Assembly (NCBI GenBank): GCA_903826635.1 | Contig: CAIKFI010000003.1 | Span: 1-39,759 of the forward strand | Origin: an uncultured Spartobacteria bacterium | Lineage (GTDB): Bacteria; Verrucomicrobiota; Verrucomicrobiia; Chthoniobacterales; UBA6821 | Length of the DNA stretch: 39,759 nucleotides | Reading direction: 5' to 3' | Shown: in pieces, positions 18,946-28,511 of the stretch | Numbering within the stretch: position 1 is the first letter of the stretch | Layout: every line of letters starts with the position of its first letter | Made by a program: the position numbers and the translations under genes | The notes under the pieces: generated by a model | What the model was told of the DNA's origin: nothing | What the model saw: only the letters and a program-made list of their open reading frames with translations | Databases searched by the model: none

Positions 18946-19161
18946 CTAGGGACGGGTCAGAAATCCCACCACGTTGATGGTGATGAAATCAAAGAATGAA
19001 ATGTAACCCCCTACCAGAAGCATGGCAATGATTACGACAATGGTGGAATCCCAAAGTTCCTTGTAACGCTTGAACCCCCGCTCGCTGCCATCCCAAGGCC
19101 ACTGCACCTTCGCAAGTTCTGCACGCACCTCACGGATGTAGGTTGTGATCTTATTGGACAT
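18946..19161 (-). CDS. secE: Preprotein translocase subunit SecE
   Basis: 71 aa, single C-terminal TM; TYIREVRAELAKVQWP...STIVVIIAMLLVGGYISFFDFI; between tRNA-Trp and nusG. Confidence 0.92.
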   Translation of the reverse strand: MSNKITTYIREVRAELAKVQWPWDGSERGFKRYKELWDSTIVVIIAMLLVGGYISFFDFITINVVGFLTRP

Positions 19162-19187
19162 AATACGAAAATGCGAAGTATGCAGAG

Positions 19188-19260
19188 CAGGCCAGGAGGG
19201 ACTCGAACCCCCAACAAACGGTTTTGGAGACCGCTACTCTACCAATTGAGCTACTGGCCT
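19188..19260 (-). tRNA. tRNA-Trp (anticodon CCA)
   Basis: Reverse strand AGGCCAGTAGCTCAATTGGTAGAGTAGCGGTCTCCAAAACCG...GGGGGTTCGAGTCCCTCCTGGCCTG; 7-bp acceptor AGGCCAG/CTGGCCT, anticodon loop CTCCAAA. Confidence 0.95.
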
Positions 19261-19273
19261 AGGCTTGGATGTG

Positions 19274-20458
19274 TTAGTCGAGGATCTCGGAGACACGACC
19301 AGCACCAACGGTGCGCCCGCCTTCGCGGATAGCGAAGCGGATGGTCTTTTCCATGGCGATCGGGCTACCAAGCTCGACCTCAATGGAAACGTTGTCACCT
19401 GGCATCACCATTTCGACTCCCTCTGGGAGTTTCACAGAACCGGTGACGTCCGTCGTGCGGAAATAGAACTGAGGCCTATAGTTCGTGAAGAACGGGGTAT
19501 GACGGCCGCCTTCCTCCTTGCTGAGAACATAGATCTCGGCCTTGAACTTCTTGTGCGGCTTGATCGAACCGACCTTAGCAATGACCTGACCGCGCTCAAT
19601 GTCCTCTTTCTTCACACCACGAAGAAGAATGCCGACGTTGTCGCCGGCCTCTGCGGTGTCAAGGAGCTTGCGGAACATTTCGATGTCGGTGACCGTGGTC
19701 TTCTGGGTGTCACGGAGACCAACGATCTCGACTTCCTCACCCTTCTTAAGGATACCACGCTCGACACGGCCTGTAGCCACGGTGCCGCGACCTTCGATGT
19801 TGAACACATCCTCAACAGGGAGGAGGAACGGCAGATCCTTCGGACGCTCGGGCATCGGGATGTAGTTGTCGACGGCTTCGATGAGGGCGAGAATCTGCTT
19901 CTCCTGCTCGGCATCACCTTCGAGTGCCTTCTTGGCGCTTCCCTTGACGATGGGAATCTCATCTCCGGGGAAGTCGTAACTGGTGAGAAGATCACGGACC
20001 TCCATCTCGACGAGGTCGAGGAGTTCAGGATCGTCAACGAGGTCCACCTTGTTCATGAAGACAACGATGGAAGGGACTCCGACCTGACGGGCAAGCAGGA
20101 TATGCTCGCGGGTCTGGGGCATCGGGCCGTCTGCAGCGCTCACAACAAGGATCGCTCCGTCCATCTGGGCGGCTCCGGTGATCATGTTCTTCACATAATC
20201 AGCGTGTCCCGGACAGTCGACGTGTGCGTAGTGACGCTTGTCGCTCTCGTATTCGACGTGAGCGGTGGAAATGGTGATGCCTCGGGCCTTCTCCTCGGGG
20301 GCTGCATCGATCTGATCGTATGCACGTGCCTGTGCTTTTCCCGATTTTGCCAGCACGGTGGTGATGGCGGCGGTGAGGGTTGTCTTGCCGTGATCCACGT
20401 GTCCGATCGTTCCGATGTTCACGTGGTCTTTTTCGCGTTTGAATGCTTCTTTAGCCAT
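19274..20458 (-). CDS. tuf: Elongation factor Tu
   Basis: [40 protein letters not shown]...[49 protein letters not shown]. Confidence 0.99.
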   Translation of the reverse strand: MAKEAFKREKDHVNIGTIGHVDHGKTTLTAAITTVLAKSGKAQARAYDQIDAAPEEKARGITISTAHVEYESDKRHYAHVDCPGHADYVKNMITGAAQMDGAILVVSAADGPMPQTREHILLARQVGVPSIVVFMNKVDLVDDPELLDLVEMEVRDLLTSYDFPGDEIPIVKGSAKKALEGDAEQEKQILALIEAVDNYIPMPERPKDLPFLLPVEDVFNIEGRGTVATGRVERGILKKGEEVEIVGLRDTQKTTVTDIEMFRKLLDTAEAGDNVGILLRGVKKEDIERGQVIAKVGSIKPHKKFKAEIYVLSKEEGGRHTPFFTNYRPQFYFRTTDVTGSVKLPEGVEMVMPGDNVSIEVELGSPIAMEKTIRFAIREGGRTVGAGRVSEILD

Positions 20459-20510
20459 ATGGTTGGGTTGTGCTGGTTGTTTTTGTTTTTTTGGTGATTC
20501 GTTCTTCTGG

Positions 20511-20583
<73 letters not shown>

Positions 20584-20741
20584 CTGCCCGGTCCGAGGAC
20601 CGGCCAAGTTATGAAAAGAACAGAGGCCTTCGGGGTTGCTTCAGGCCGTTCCGCAACTTCTTTAAGAAGTCACCGACCACAGCACGAGCCAGATCATCCG
20701 GCGGCGGCGCAACGATGCTTTCCGAGAAAAAGCGGATTGAA

Positions 20742-20770
20742 AGAATGCTGCCTGAAACTTCTTCTGTCAA
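20742..20770 (-). promoter_or_regulatory. Candidate promoter for the tRNA-Thr - tuf operon
   Basis: Reverse strand TTGACA - 17 nt - CATTCT; perfect -35 consensus, weak -10. Confidence 0.3.
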
Positions 20771-20831
20771 AAGCAATTTACGGGCAATTTTTGGGTGTCA
20801 TGCGAACGCCACCTGTTGCATGATCGGTTTC

Positions 20832-21497
20832 ATGAACAAAGAGGAGCGCCCGGACCTACTCGACGTGGCCGCCTTCAGGAGGGATTACCTGCACGCAGCA
20901 CTCCGCAGGATCGATCTCCCGCAGGATCCTTTTACCCAATTCCACACATGGCTGGAGGAGGCTGAAAAGTGTCCCGCCATCCTTGAATCCACGGCCATGG
21001 CACTCTCCACAGCCTCTTCTGGCGGCAGCGTCTCCTCGAGGATGGTCCTGCTCAAGGGGTATGATGAGAGAGGTTTCCGCTTTTTCACGAATTCCGGAAG
21101 CAGAAAAGCTTCGCAACTTGCGGAGAATCATTCCGCATCGTTACTTTTTTACTGGGAGGTTTTGGAGCGGCAGATCCAGATCAATGGAAAAGTTTCTCAG
21201 GTCACCCGTGCCGAAACCGAGGCCTACTTTGCCAGTCGCCCCCGGGGCAGTCGCATCGGTGCCTGGGCCTCGCGCCAGAGCGAGATCGTTCCCGACCGGG
21301 CAATACTTGAGCGTCAGGCCGAGGAATTCGAACGACGGTTCGAGGGTGGGGAAGTTCCTGCACCCGAGTTTTGGAGTGGGTATCTGCTGGTTCCCTCAAC
21401 GATCGAATTCTGGCAGGGACGCCCCAATCGTCTTCATGACCGTTTTCTCTATTCACGCACGGGTGATGGTTGGTCCATCGACCGCTTGAGTCCCTGA
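20832..21497 (+). CDS. pdxH: Pyridoxamine 5'-phosphate oxidase PdxH
   Basis: [14 protein letters not shown]...[86 protein letters not shown]...[18 protein letters not shown]. Confidence 0.96.
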   Translation: MNKEERPDLLDVAAFRRDYLHAALRRIDLPQDPFTQFHTWLEEAEKCPAILESTAMALSTASSGGSVSSRMVLLKGYDERGFRFFTNSGSRKASQLAENHSASLLFYWEVLERQIQINGKVSQVTRAETEAYFASRPRGSRIGAWASRQSEIVPDRAILERQAEEFERRFEGGEVPAPEFWSGYLLVPSTIEFWQGRPNRLHDRFLYSRTGDGWSIDRLSP

Positions 21498-21536
21498 CCT
21501 TGCGATCCATCAAGTCACAATGTTCCAGGATGCAAA

Positions 21537-22514
21537 TTGCACTCCTTACCTAAAAAACTCTCCAATCATTTTCCCCAGTTGAATCTCCATTTCCTGAAAC
21601 AGCGTCTCTTCTATTACTGGAGACTCTTGCGCGAAACCGCTCTCATCTACCAGCGCATCGGGGGAGAGCAGTGCGCAGCAGCCTTTGCCTACTACGCGCT
21701 TTTTTCCTTGGTGCCGCTGGTAGCCCTGTTACTGACCCTGGGCTCGTATGTCTTCCCCTCGGACTCTGTCCTCATTACCATCCACCGGTTTGCCCCCATC
21801 GGGGAGCAGCAGCAGGAGCTCCTCTGGACCATGGTGCAAGGGCTGGAAAAAGCACGCGGAAGCGTGAGCATCCTCTCCATCCTGATCCTGATTTGGGCAT
21901 CCCTGCGGTTTTTTCATTCGCTCGTCCTTTCGATCAACCACGCATGGGGAACCCGTCGCTTACCATGGTGGGAAATGCCCGTCAAAAATTTCACGATGAT
22001 CCTGGCAATGAGCGGGGCTCTTCTTATCGGAACCGTGGTCCCGGCGATCCTTCAAGGTATCGCCAGGGCACTTCACTCCTTTGAATCAATGTTCAACCAA
22101 CATTTCCCATTCATGAACGTTGGACGATTGCTCACCCTGGTCGATCTGAGCCGCTACGTCGTCGGCACGCTGGTTCTCTTCTACTCCTTCTCCGTTCTTT
22201 ATATGCTGGCCCCTAGAAACCATGTCCGCTTTATGCAGATCTGGGGCCCGGCTCTGCTTGTTTCCTTACTCTTGCAGATAGGACAGGCGTTCTTCGTGAA
22301 TCTCGCCCCGAAATTGATCAACTACAGCGCTATCTACGGCACCATGGGCAGCATGATGTTTTTGCTTCTCTGGGTCTTTATTGCGGGGATTATCATCATC
22401 AGCGGGGGATGTCTTTGTGCTGCGTTGGCGCATCTGCGTGGTCACTCCTACATCAATCACTCTCGGATCGGATCACACCCGGAAGATGGTCTGCAAAGTC
22501 ATCCGCAGCCTTAG
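21537..22514 (+). CDS. YihY/UPF0761 family inner membrane protein
   Basis: LRETALIYQRIGGEQCAAAFAYYALFSLVPLVALLL...IWASLRFFHSLVLSINHAWGTRR...LAPRNHVRFMQIWGPALLVSLLLQIGQAFFV...YGTMGSMMFLLLWVFIAGIIIISGGCLCA. Confidence 0.88.
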   Translation: MHSLPKKLSNHFPQLNLHFLKQRLFYYWRLLRETALIYQRIGGEQCAAAFAYYALFSLVPLVALLLTLGSYVFPSDSVLITIHRFAPIGEQQQELLWTMVQGLEKARGSVSILSILILIWASLRFFHSLVLSINHAWGTRRLPWWEMPVKNFTMILAMSGALLIGTVVPAILQGIARALHSFESMFNQHFPFMNVGRLLTLVDLSRYVVGTLVLFYSFSVLYMLAPRNHVRFMQIWGPALLVSLLLQIGQAFFVNLAPKLINYSAIYGTMGSMMFLLLWVFIAGIIIISGGCLCAALAHLRGHSYINHSRIGSHPEDGLQSHPQP

Positions 22515-22585
22515 AAAAGCTAAGGAGAAAAAAGACGGAAGGCTAAAGCAGATCAAACATCGCCCCCTAGGCCGTCTCACGGCGC

Positions 22586-22765
22586 CTACTCCACCCAGTT
22601 GAAAAGATTAAAGTTGGCGGACATAAGCGCCGCCACGATGGCAAGAGCACCTAGCAGATGACCTGCCAGAATGACCGGCAACGCCACGACGATCCAACGT
22701 CCGATGGCACCCTCGATGACATTCTGCTTCTCGGAAGGCTCCGTGGGAAAAGGAAAACTGTTCAT
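22586..22765 (-). CDS. Small single/double-TM hypothetical protein
   Basis: MNSFPFPTEPSEKQNVIEGAIGRWIVVALPVILAGHLLGALAIVAALMSANFNLFNWVE; just downstream of der on the same strand. Confidence 0.45.
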   Translation of the reverse strand: MNSFPFPTEPSEKQNVIEGAIGRWIVVALPVILAGHLLGALAIVAALMSANFNLFNWVE

Positions 22766-22819
22766 GTGGGTTCTGAAGTATCGGGAGCCTTCCTTGGAGT
22801 CAATGCCTCTCGATAACAA

Positions 22820-24391
22820 TTAACGGCGGGGAGCCCGCCCCTTGCGTGGCGCGGCGGTTTTTTTCCCCCCAAGTCGCTTCTGCGGTTTGTGGGATGGGGC
22901 TCGACGGCGGGGCGTTGGTTTTGCAACCGGTCGTCTAGGGGCTTTTTTAACGATCTCCTCTTCCACAGCAATGGAATCCCTCCCGATATTGACAAGGATT
23001 GCGGCATCATTGGCCGAACGACTTTCCTTCTTTCGATCCTGGACTTCACGACTCTCGCGTCCCTTCATGCGCAAGCGGATCGGCAATCCCGGGTAGGGCC
23101 AGCGTTCACGGAATTGGTTGAAGAGATACTCGCGGTAGGCGTCGGGAATGAGATCCGGGTCGTTGACGAAGAGCAGGAACTCGGGCGGGTGAAAAGGCCT
23201 GACGCGCTCGGACACAACTTGTGTGGCGTAAAGGAGCTTGAAACGCTTACCCGCTTTGTTCGGAGGGGGATGTTGCTCGAAGACATCCTTGAAGAAACGG
23301 TTGAGTTCTCCCGTGGCAATCCGGGTTTGACTCTCCTGACGCACGCTTTGCAGTGCCGTAAAAATACGACTGAACCCTTGTCCCGTTTTGGCAGAGATAC
23401 AAACCACGGGGGCATAGTCGAGAAAGAAGAGGTTTTTGCGAATCACATCGGCCTGCTCCCCTTGGGAGGCACGTCCCCCATCCTCCTTGCGTACAAGATC
23501 CCATTTATTCAGCAGGATAATGCAGGCTTTCTGGGACTCCTGAAGCATTCCCGCAATTCTTTTGTCCTGACTTGTGACACCGCTCTCCGCATCGATCACG
23601 AGAAGACCGGCATCCGCGCGACGGATGGCCTCCTCCGAGCGCATAGCGCTGAAAATCTCAACGGATGTATCGGGACGAGATCGGTGACGCAGCCCCGCCG
23701 TATCGACCAGCACATAGTGCTCGCCAGCGAGTTCGCATTTCACGTCAAGCGCATCACGCGTGGTTCCGGAAATATCACTGACAATGCTACGCTCCTCTCC
23801 CAGCAAACGATTCAGGAGGGAGGACTTCCCGACATTCGGTCGCCCCACGATGGCCAGCCTGGGAGCCGATAGTTCCTCGGAAACCTCACTTCCATCGTTG
23901 CCACCCAGCATCTCTCCAATCCTGGAGAGAAGGTCAAGCGTTCCTCGACCATGGGCCGCGCTCACGGTCATCACCTCGGGCAAGCCAAGCTCGAAGAAAT
24001 CGGCTACCATGGACTCGTGCATCTCCTGGTCGATCTTATTGATGATCAAAATCAACGGACGGCCTCCCGTCCGGAGCATGTGAGCAAGCTCACGGTCAAG
24101 GGGAGTGAGGCCCGCACGTCCATCAACCACGAAGAGAAGAAGGTCTGCACTGGCAATGGCAGCCTGGGCGGCCACATGGGTTGCTTCGGCAAAGTCAGGA
24201 TCAGGAGCATCCCCGATTCCTCCGGTATCGATGATCTCGAAGGGAATCTGACCTGTCTTGCAAATCCCTGCCAATCGATCACGGGTCACCCCCGGTTGGT
24301 CATGGACAATCGCAACCCTCCGACCCATGAGCCTGTTAAAGAGGGAGGACTTACCCACATTGGGGCGACCGACAATGGCGACGCGTCTCAT
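22820..24391 (-). CDS. der: Ribosome biogenesis GTPase Der (EngA) with basic C-terminal extension
   Basis: MRRVAIVGRPNVGKSSLFNRLMGRRVAIVHDQPGVTRDR and second G domain LAIVGRPNVGKSSLLNRLLGEERSIVSDISGTTRDALD; NKWD; KH-like end. Confidence 0.97.
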   Translation of the reverse strand: MRRVAIVGRPNVGKSSLFNRLMGRRVAIVHDQPGVTRDRLAGICKTGQIPFEIIDTGGIGDAPDPDFAEATHVAAQAAIASADLLLFVVDGRAGLTPLDRELAHMLRTGGRPLILIINKIDQEMHESMVADFFELGLPEVMTVSAAHGRGTLDLLSRIGEMLGGNDGSEVSEELSAPRLAIVGRPNVGKSSLLNRLLGEERSIVSDISGTTRDALDVKCELAGEHYVLVDTAGLRHRSRPDTSVEIFSAMRSEEAIRRADAGLLVIDAESGVTSQDKRIAGMLQESQKACIILLNKWDLVRKEDGGRASQGEQADVIRKNLFFLDYAPVVCISAKTGQGFSRIFTALQSVRQESQTRIATGELNRFFKDVFEQHPPPNKAGKRFKLLYATQVVSERVRPFHPPEFLLFVNDPDLIPDAYREYLFNQFRERWPYPGLPIRLRMKGRESREVQDRKKESRSANDAAILVNIGRDSIAVEEEIVKKAPRRPVAKPTPRRRAPSHKPQKRLGGKKTAAPRKGRAPRR

Positions 24392-24396
24392 GGAAA

Positions 24397-25014
24397 TTAT
24401 TGAATTTTACCCGATCGACCCGACCGAGGATCTGATCCTGTCACGGGAACGGTATGACCGCCATCCTTGAGTTGACGGATTCCGGCGGAGACGTAACCGA
24501 TTCCACTCAAAAGCGTCACCACACCGGAAACCCAGACAACAGGATCACAATGACTCCACTGGAGCATCACGACGGCAACCGTTAGCATCTGCAAAAAGGT
24601 GGACGCCTTGCCGAGGAGGGAGGGATGCACCTCAAGATGATCGTTCAGCAAACGAAGCACGCCGCAGCCGCCTAAAATGATGACATCGCGGGAAATCACC
24701 AGCACGGGATACCAGACAGGAAGTTCATAAGGCCATTTGGTGATACTCAGCGTGATGATGGCAGTCAGCATTAGTCCTTTGTCAGCCAAAGGATCAAGGA
24801 CGGCTCCGAGCCGTGATTTCAGATGAAAGCGTCGTGCCAGCCAACCATCAACACCGTCACTCAGGGAGGCGATCAGAAAAACACCGATGGTGGCCATTCT
24901 GAGGGATTCGTTTGGGTGTCCGGTCACGGCCGTCTTGCCATAATAGATTGCAAGCACGACAAAGACCGGAATCAAGAGGATCCTGGCGATGGTGATCTGG
25001 TTGGGAAGGGTCAT
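24397..25014 (-). CDS. pgsA: CDP-diacylglycerol--glycerol-3-phosphate 3-phosphatidyltransferase
   Basis: MTLPNQITIARILLIPVFVVLAI...SDGVDGWLARRFHLKSRLGAVLDPLADKGLM (CDP-alcohol phosphotransferase DGxxAR...GxxxDxxxD). Confidence 0.92.
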   Translation of the reverse strand: MTLPNQITIARILLIPVFVVLAIYYGKTAVTGHPNESLRMATIGVFLIASLSDGVDGWLARRFHLKSRLGAVLDPLADKGLMLTAIITLSITKWPYELPVWYPVLVISRDVIILGGCGVLRLLNDHLEVHPSLLGKASTFLQMLTVAVVMLQWSHCDPVVWVSGVVTLLSGIGYVSAGIRQLKDGGHTVPVTGSDPRSGRSGKIQ

Positions 25015-25104
25015 CAGGTTTCAACCATCAGCAGGGAACCGACTTCTGTAAAGCTCGGGCAAGCATTGCCTGCCGAGGCAACAAGAGCTAGGAATGCCGG
25101 GTCC

Positions 25105-25959
25105 ATGGATCTCCCTTTAGAAAATAGACTGCCCGAAAAGATCGCCTCTCACGGCAAGACTTGGGGATCAACGATGGCCTGGGCTCTTCTGATGGTTCCA
25201 AGAGATCGGCGGAAAGATGCCTTTCTTTTTCATGATTTCTGCAGATACGTGGATGATATCGCCGATAACGTTGTGTTGGAAAACACACGCAAACAGCAAC
25301 TTCTCGACCTTTGGCTTCGGGCTCTTGAGATGCCCGACCCCGGAGATCTACCCGAAGACTTACAACAGATGGTGGAGCGAAGGGATCTCGATCGAAATCT
25401 TTTGAATGAAATCATCCTGGGCGTCCGGATGGATACCGAGCGCAACCGCTATCCTTTTTTTGACGATCTCAAGGCCTATTGCCGAAGGGTCGCCTCCGTG
25501 GTGGGAATCCTCAGCGCCTCCATCTTCGGGGCACGTGGCGAGGACGTTTATCTCTACGCCGATTCGCTTGGAATTGCACTGCAGCTCACCAATATACTCC
25601 GAGATGTCAAAGAGGATGCCGCCATGGGCCGCATCTATCTGCCGCTGGAGGATCTAGAACGCTTTGGAGTCCGTGAGTCAGATATTCTCGAGTCCCGCCA
25701 CACACCCCAAACGACCCACTTGCTTAACCATCAGGCAGAACGGGCCGACTCGTATTTCGCCAAGGCCGAAATCGCATGGTCAGAAATGTCCGCGAACCAG
25801 CGACGCCTGATGCGTCCGGCGCGACTGATGAGCGCCGTCTATCGTGATCTCCTGCTTCAGATGAACCGTGATCGGTATGATGTTTTTGAGAAACGGTATC
25901 GGGTGGCAGCTTTCAGAAAATTCGCACTCCTGTTACGGGTCATGACTGCTAGAAAATGA
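25105..25959 (+). CDS. Squalene/phytoene synthase family protein
   Basis: FLFHDFCRYVDDIADN (first DxxxD), YADSLGIALQLTNILRDVKEDAAMGRIYLPLEDLERFGV (second DxxxD). Start set at Met 25105. Confidence 0.92.
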   Translation: MDLPLENRLPEKIASHGKTWGSTMAWALLMVPRDRRKDAFLFHDFCRYVDDIADNVVLENTRKQQLLDLWLRALEMPDPGDLPEDLQQMVERRDLDRNLLNEIILGVRMDTERNRYPFFDDLKAYCRRVASVVGILSASIFGARGEDVYLYADSLGIALQLTNILRDVKEDAAMGRIYLPLEDLERFGVRESDILESRHTPQTTHLLNHQAERADSYFAKAEIAWSEMSANQRRLMRPARLMSAVYRDLLLQMNRDRYDVFEKRYRVAAFRKFALLLRVMTARK

Positions 25960-26099
25960 TGTTGCAGGTTGGAAGCTGGAGAGGAGGAGGAAGGAATGAC
26001 CAAAAGGTCTCGCATGGAGTCGCAAAACGCTCAGGGGGGATTTTCTCTATGCTCCAATCCCTGTTCTCACCTTCATCCCGGTGATTTGCTTCCCACAAC

Positions 26100-27560
26100 C
26101 TATCCCCGAAACACATCCGCCCACGCCTTTACCGAGGGATCCATCTTTACTAACTCAGGCCAACCACGGGTGTAACCCTCGCCGGGGATTTTTTTTGTGG
26201 CGTCAAAGCCCATGTGACCGCCCATGTTTGGAACAGTTGGGGCATGGTCGAGGCTATCCAACGGATTCTTGGTGAGAATGCTATCGCGCTGGGGGTCAGT
26301 ATTAGCCATCCAGCGGAAAAGAACCTCGGAGGAGTTCTGCACGTCGCAATCATGGTCGACCACGACAATATACTTTGCGAACATCATCTGTCCCATTCCC
26401 CAGAGACCATGCATGACCTTGAAGGCCTGCCACGGATACTGCTTTTTGATCGAAACAAAGACCAGGTTGTGGAATGTGCCCTCCGCCGGAAGAGCCATGT
26501 CCACGATCTCGGGAAAGTTCATCTTGAAAATCGGCAGGAATATCCGGACGCTCGCCTCCCCCATGTAGAAGTCCTCCATCGGGGGGATACCCACGATCGT
26601 GCAGGGATAGATCGCCTCCTTGCGATGCGTGATCGCCGTGACATGGAAGACCGGATACTCATCAATCGGCGTGTAGAAGCCGGTGTGGTCGCCGAAAGGC
26701 CCTTCTGCCCTAGTTTCGCCAGGCTGGACATATCCCTCGATCACGAAATCACTCTCAGCCGGAACCTCCAGCGGTTGAGTCACGCACTTGACCAGATCGA
26801 CCGACTTCTTGCGTGCGAATCCGGCGAAGAGAATCTCGTCGATTCCGTCCGGCAGTGGAGCCGTTGCCGCCAGAGTGAATGCGGGATCGCCACCGAGGCA
26901 GATGGCGACGGGCATCTTCTCACCTCGCTCATAGTAGCGCTTGCCGTGGCGGGCTCCGACCTTATGAACCTGCCAGTGCATCCCGGTGGTCTTGCCGTCG
27001 TAGATTTGGATGCGGTACATGCCGACATTCCTCTCTCCGGTGTCGGGATCCTTGGTGTATACGGTTGGAAGCGTTATGAAACGGCCGCCATCTTGAGGCC
27101 AGCACTTCAGAATCGGCAGTTGATCCAAGGAAAAAGGCTCCCCCTCCCCCATCCGATTCACGACTTCCTGACAGGCCGCGCTCTTTACGGAGCGAGGGCG
27201 GGCATGAATTAGATCGATCCCGTTGCGCAGGAGCTTCAAGGCATCCTTGAAGCTCTTGGGAGGCTTCGCTTTCATCAGAAACTCAAGCTGGGAAGCCAAT
27301 TCATCAACGGATTCAAGTCCGAGGGCCATGGCCATGCGGCGCTTCGATCCCAAGGCATTGATCGCCACGGGAAATGCGGAGACCCTGCCATTGATCGTCG
27401 GTTTTTCGAAGAGCAAAGCCTTCCCTCCCCCCGGCGACTTCATCTCGCGGTCGGCAAGCTCGGTGATCTGGAGTTCGGTGGCAACGGGTTCGCTGACTCG
27501 CCGAAGTTCTCCTGCCTCTTCGAGGGCCTTCAGAAAGGCAGCATAGGATGAATAAGCCAT
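26100..27560 (-). CDS. ubiD: UbiD family decarboxylase
   Basis: MAYSSYAAFLKALEEAGELRRVSEPVATELQITELADRE...GMYRIQIYDGKTTGMHWQVHKVGARH...EGPFGDHTGFYTP...GLWGMGQMMFAKYIVVVDHDCDVQN. Confidence 0.95.
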   Translation of the reverse strand: MAYSSYAAFLKALEEAGELRRVSEPVATELQITELADREMKSPGGGKALLFEKPTINGRVSAFPVAINALGSKRRMAMALGLESVDELASQLEFLMKAKPPKSFKDALKLLRNGIDLIHARPRSVKSAACQEVVNRMGEGEPFSLDQLPILKCWPQDGGRFITLPTVYTKDPDTGERNVGMYRIQIYDGKTTGMHWQVHKVGARHGKRYYERGEKMPVAICLGGDPAFTLAATAPLPDGIDEILFAGFARKKSVDLVKCVTQPLEVPAESDFVIEGYVQPGETRAEGPFGDHTGFYTPIDEYPVFHVTAITHRKEAIYPCTIVGIPPMEDFYMGEASVRIFLPIFKMNFPEIVDMALPAEGTFHNLVFVSIKKQYPWQAFKVMHGLWGMGQMMFAKYIVVVDHDCDVQNSSEVLFRWMANTDPQRDSILTKNPLDSLDHAPTVPNMGGHMGFDATKKIPGEGYTRGWPELVKMDPSVKAWADVFRG

Positions 27561-27671
27561 GGTGTTGTGATTCAAGAATGACCGGCAATCTAAGGAAAGT
27601 CACAAAAAAGATTGATCATCGCTCAATTGCATAGAAGATTACTCACCCTCGGAGTTCTCCGAGGCATCCTT

Positions 27672-27745
27672 GGAGTTGTAGCTCAATTGGTCAGAGCACC
27701 GCCCTGTCACGGCGGGGGTTGCGGGTTCGAGCCCCGTCAACTCCG
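27672..27745 (+). tRNA. tRNA-Asp (anticodon GTC)
   Basis: GGAGTTGTAGCTCAATTGGTCAGAGCACCGCCCTGTCACGGCGGGGGTTGCGGGTTCGAGCCCCGTCAACTCCG; acceptor GGAGTTG/CAACTCC. Confidence 0.96.
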
Positions 27746-27755
27746 GTGGGATTTT

Positions 27756-28487
27756 TTAAGAATTGTGAAATGCCATCAAGGCATAGAAATCCGTAGGGTC
27801 CGTGAAGAGCACGTCTGCCAGTTTCAAGCCCGCACCGACAGCCATCCCGTTAAGGGACGTGATCTCTTCCGGGAAGTCTGAGGTCGTCACGTGTTCCACC
27901 GCTTCGGAAACTTCGTCCATCGTGAGGGCGTTCCATGAACTCCGTGTATGATCGACCCACCTTCTCATGTAGGATTCCCGCGATTCACCGGGCATCAGGA
28001 CGGGATCAAAAATTAGCAACACCCCTTCCGGATTCAGCTTGCGGCGCAATTCCCCGAAAAAGAATTCCTTCTCTCTCCGTTGAAGATGATGGAGGGAGAG
28101 TCCGATATATATGATGTCATACCTACCGGGAAGACGTCCGAGCCCCGTCATGAAATCGCCCGTGATCAGACTGCATGGCACCCCTAGCAATGAGGTCTTC
28201 TGATGCGCAAGGTCAAGTGCCACAGGGGAAAGATCTATCCCGGTGTAGGATTGAAGAGACCTGCCCCTTAAGATCCCCGAACTGAAGTCGGCGTCGCCAC
28301 AACCAAGATCCAAAAAGGAAAAGGGGCGCCCTAGGTCATCCAACCATCGGGAGAGAGCCTCTCGAACCGAGCGATGGTAGAGGTAATCATTGTCGACGAT
28401 GCGGCGGTAGAGCGACCAACCGTTGAAAAAGTCGCGGACGGAAGAGGCATCGCGATCGCTTATGATTAATGTCCCCGGATTCTCCAT
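27756..28487 (-). CDS. Class I SAM-dependent methyltransferase
   Basis: [18 protein letters not shown]...[15 protein letters not shown]...[40 protein letters not shown]. Confidence 0.85.
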   Translation of the reverse strand: MENPGTLIISDRDASSVRDFFNGWSLYRRIVDNDYLYHRSVREALSRWLDDLGRPFSFLDLGCGDADFSSGILRGRSLQSYTGIDLSPVALDLAHQKTSLLGVPCSLITGDFMTGLGRLPGRYDIIYIGLSLHHLQRREKEFFFGELRRKLNPEGVLLIFDPVLMPGESRESYMRRWVDHTRSSWNALTMDEVSEAVEHVTTSDFPEEITSLNGMAVGAGLKLADVLFTDPTDFYALMAFHNS

Positions 28488-28511
28488 CTGCCAAGAATAG
28501 CCACCATCTTT

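Noticed and set aside
19265-20497. 410-aa plus-strand ORF opposite tuf, longer than tuf itself
   Set aside because: Shadow ORF from strong codon bias in tuf; translation has no recognisable family and the minus strand is unmistakably EF-Tu.
22889-23872. 327-aa plus-strand ORF opposite der
   Set aside because: Antisense shadow of Der GTPase.
26214-27212. 332-aa plus-strand ORF opposite ubiD
   Set aside because: Antisense shadow of UbiD.
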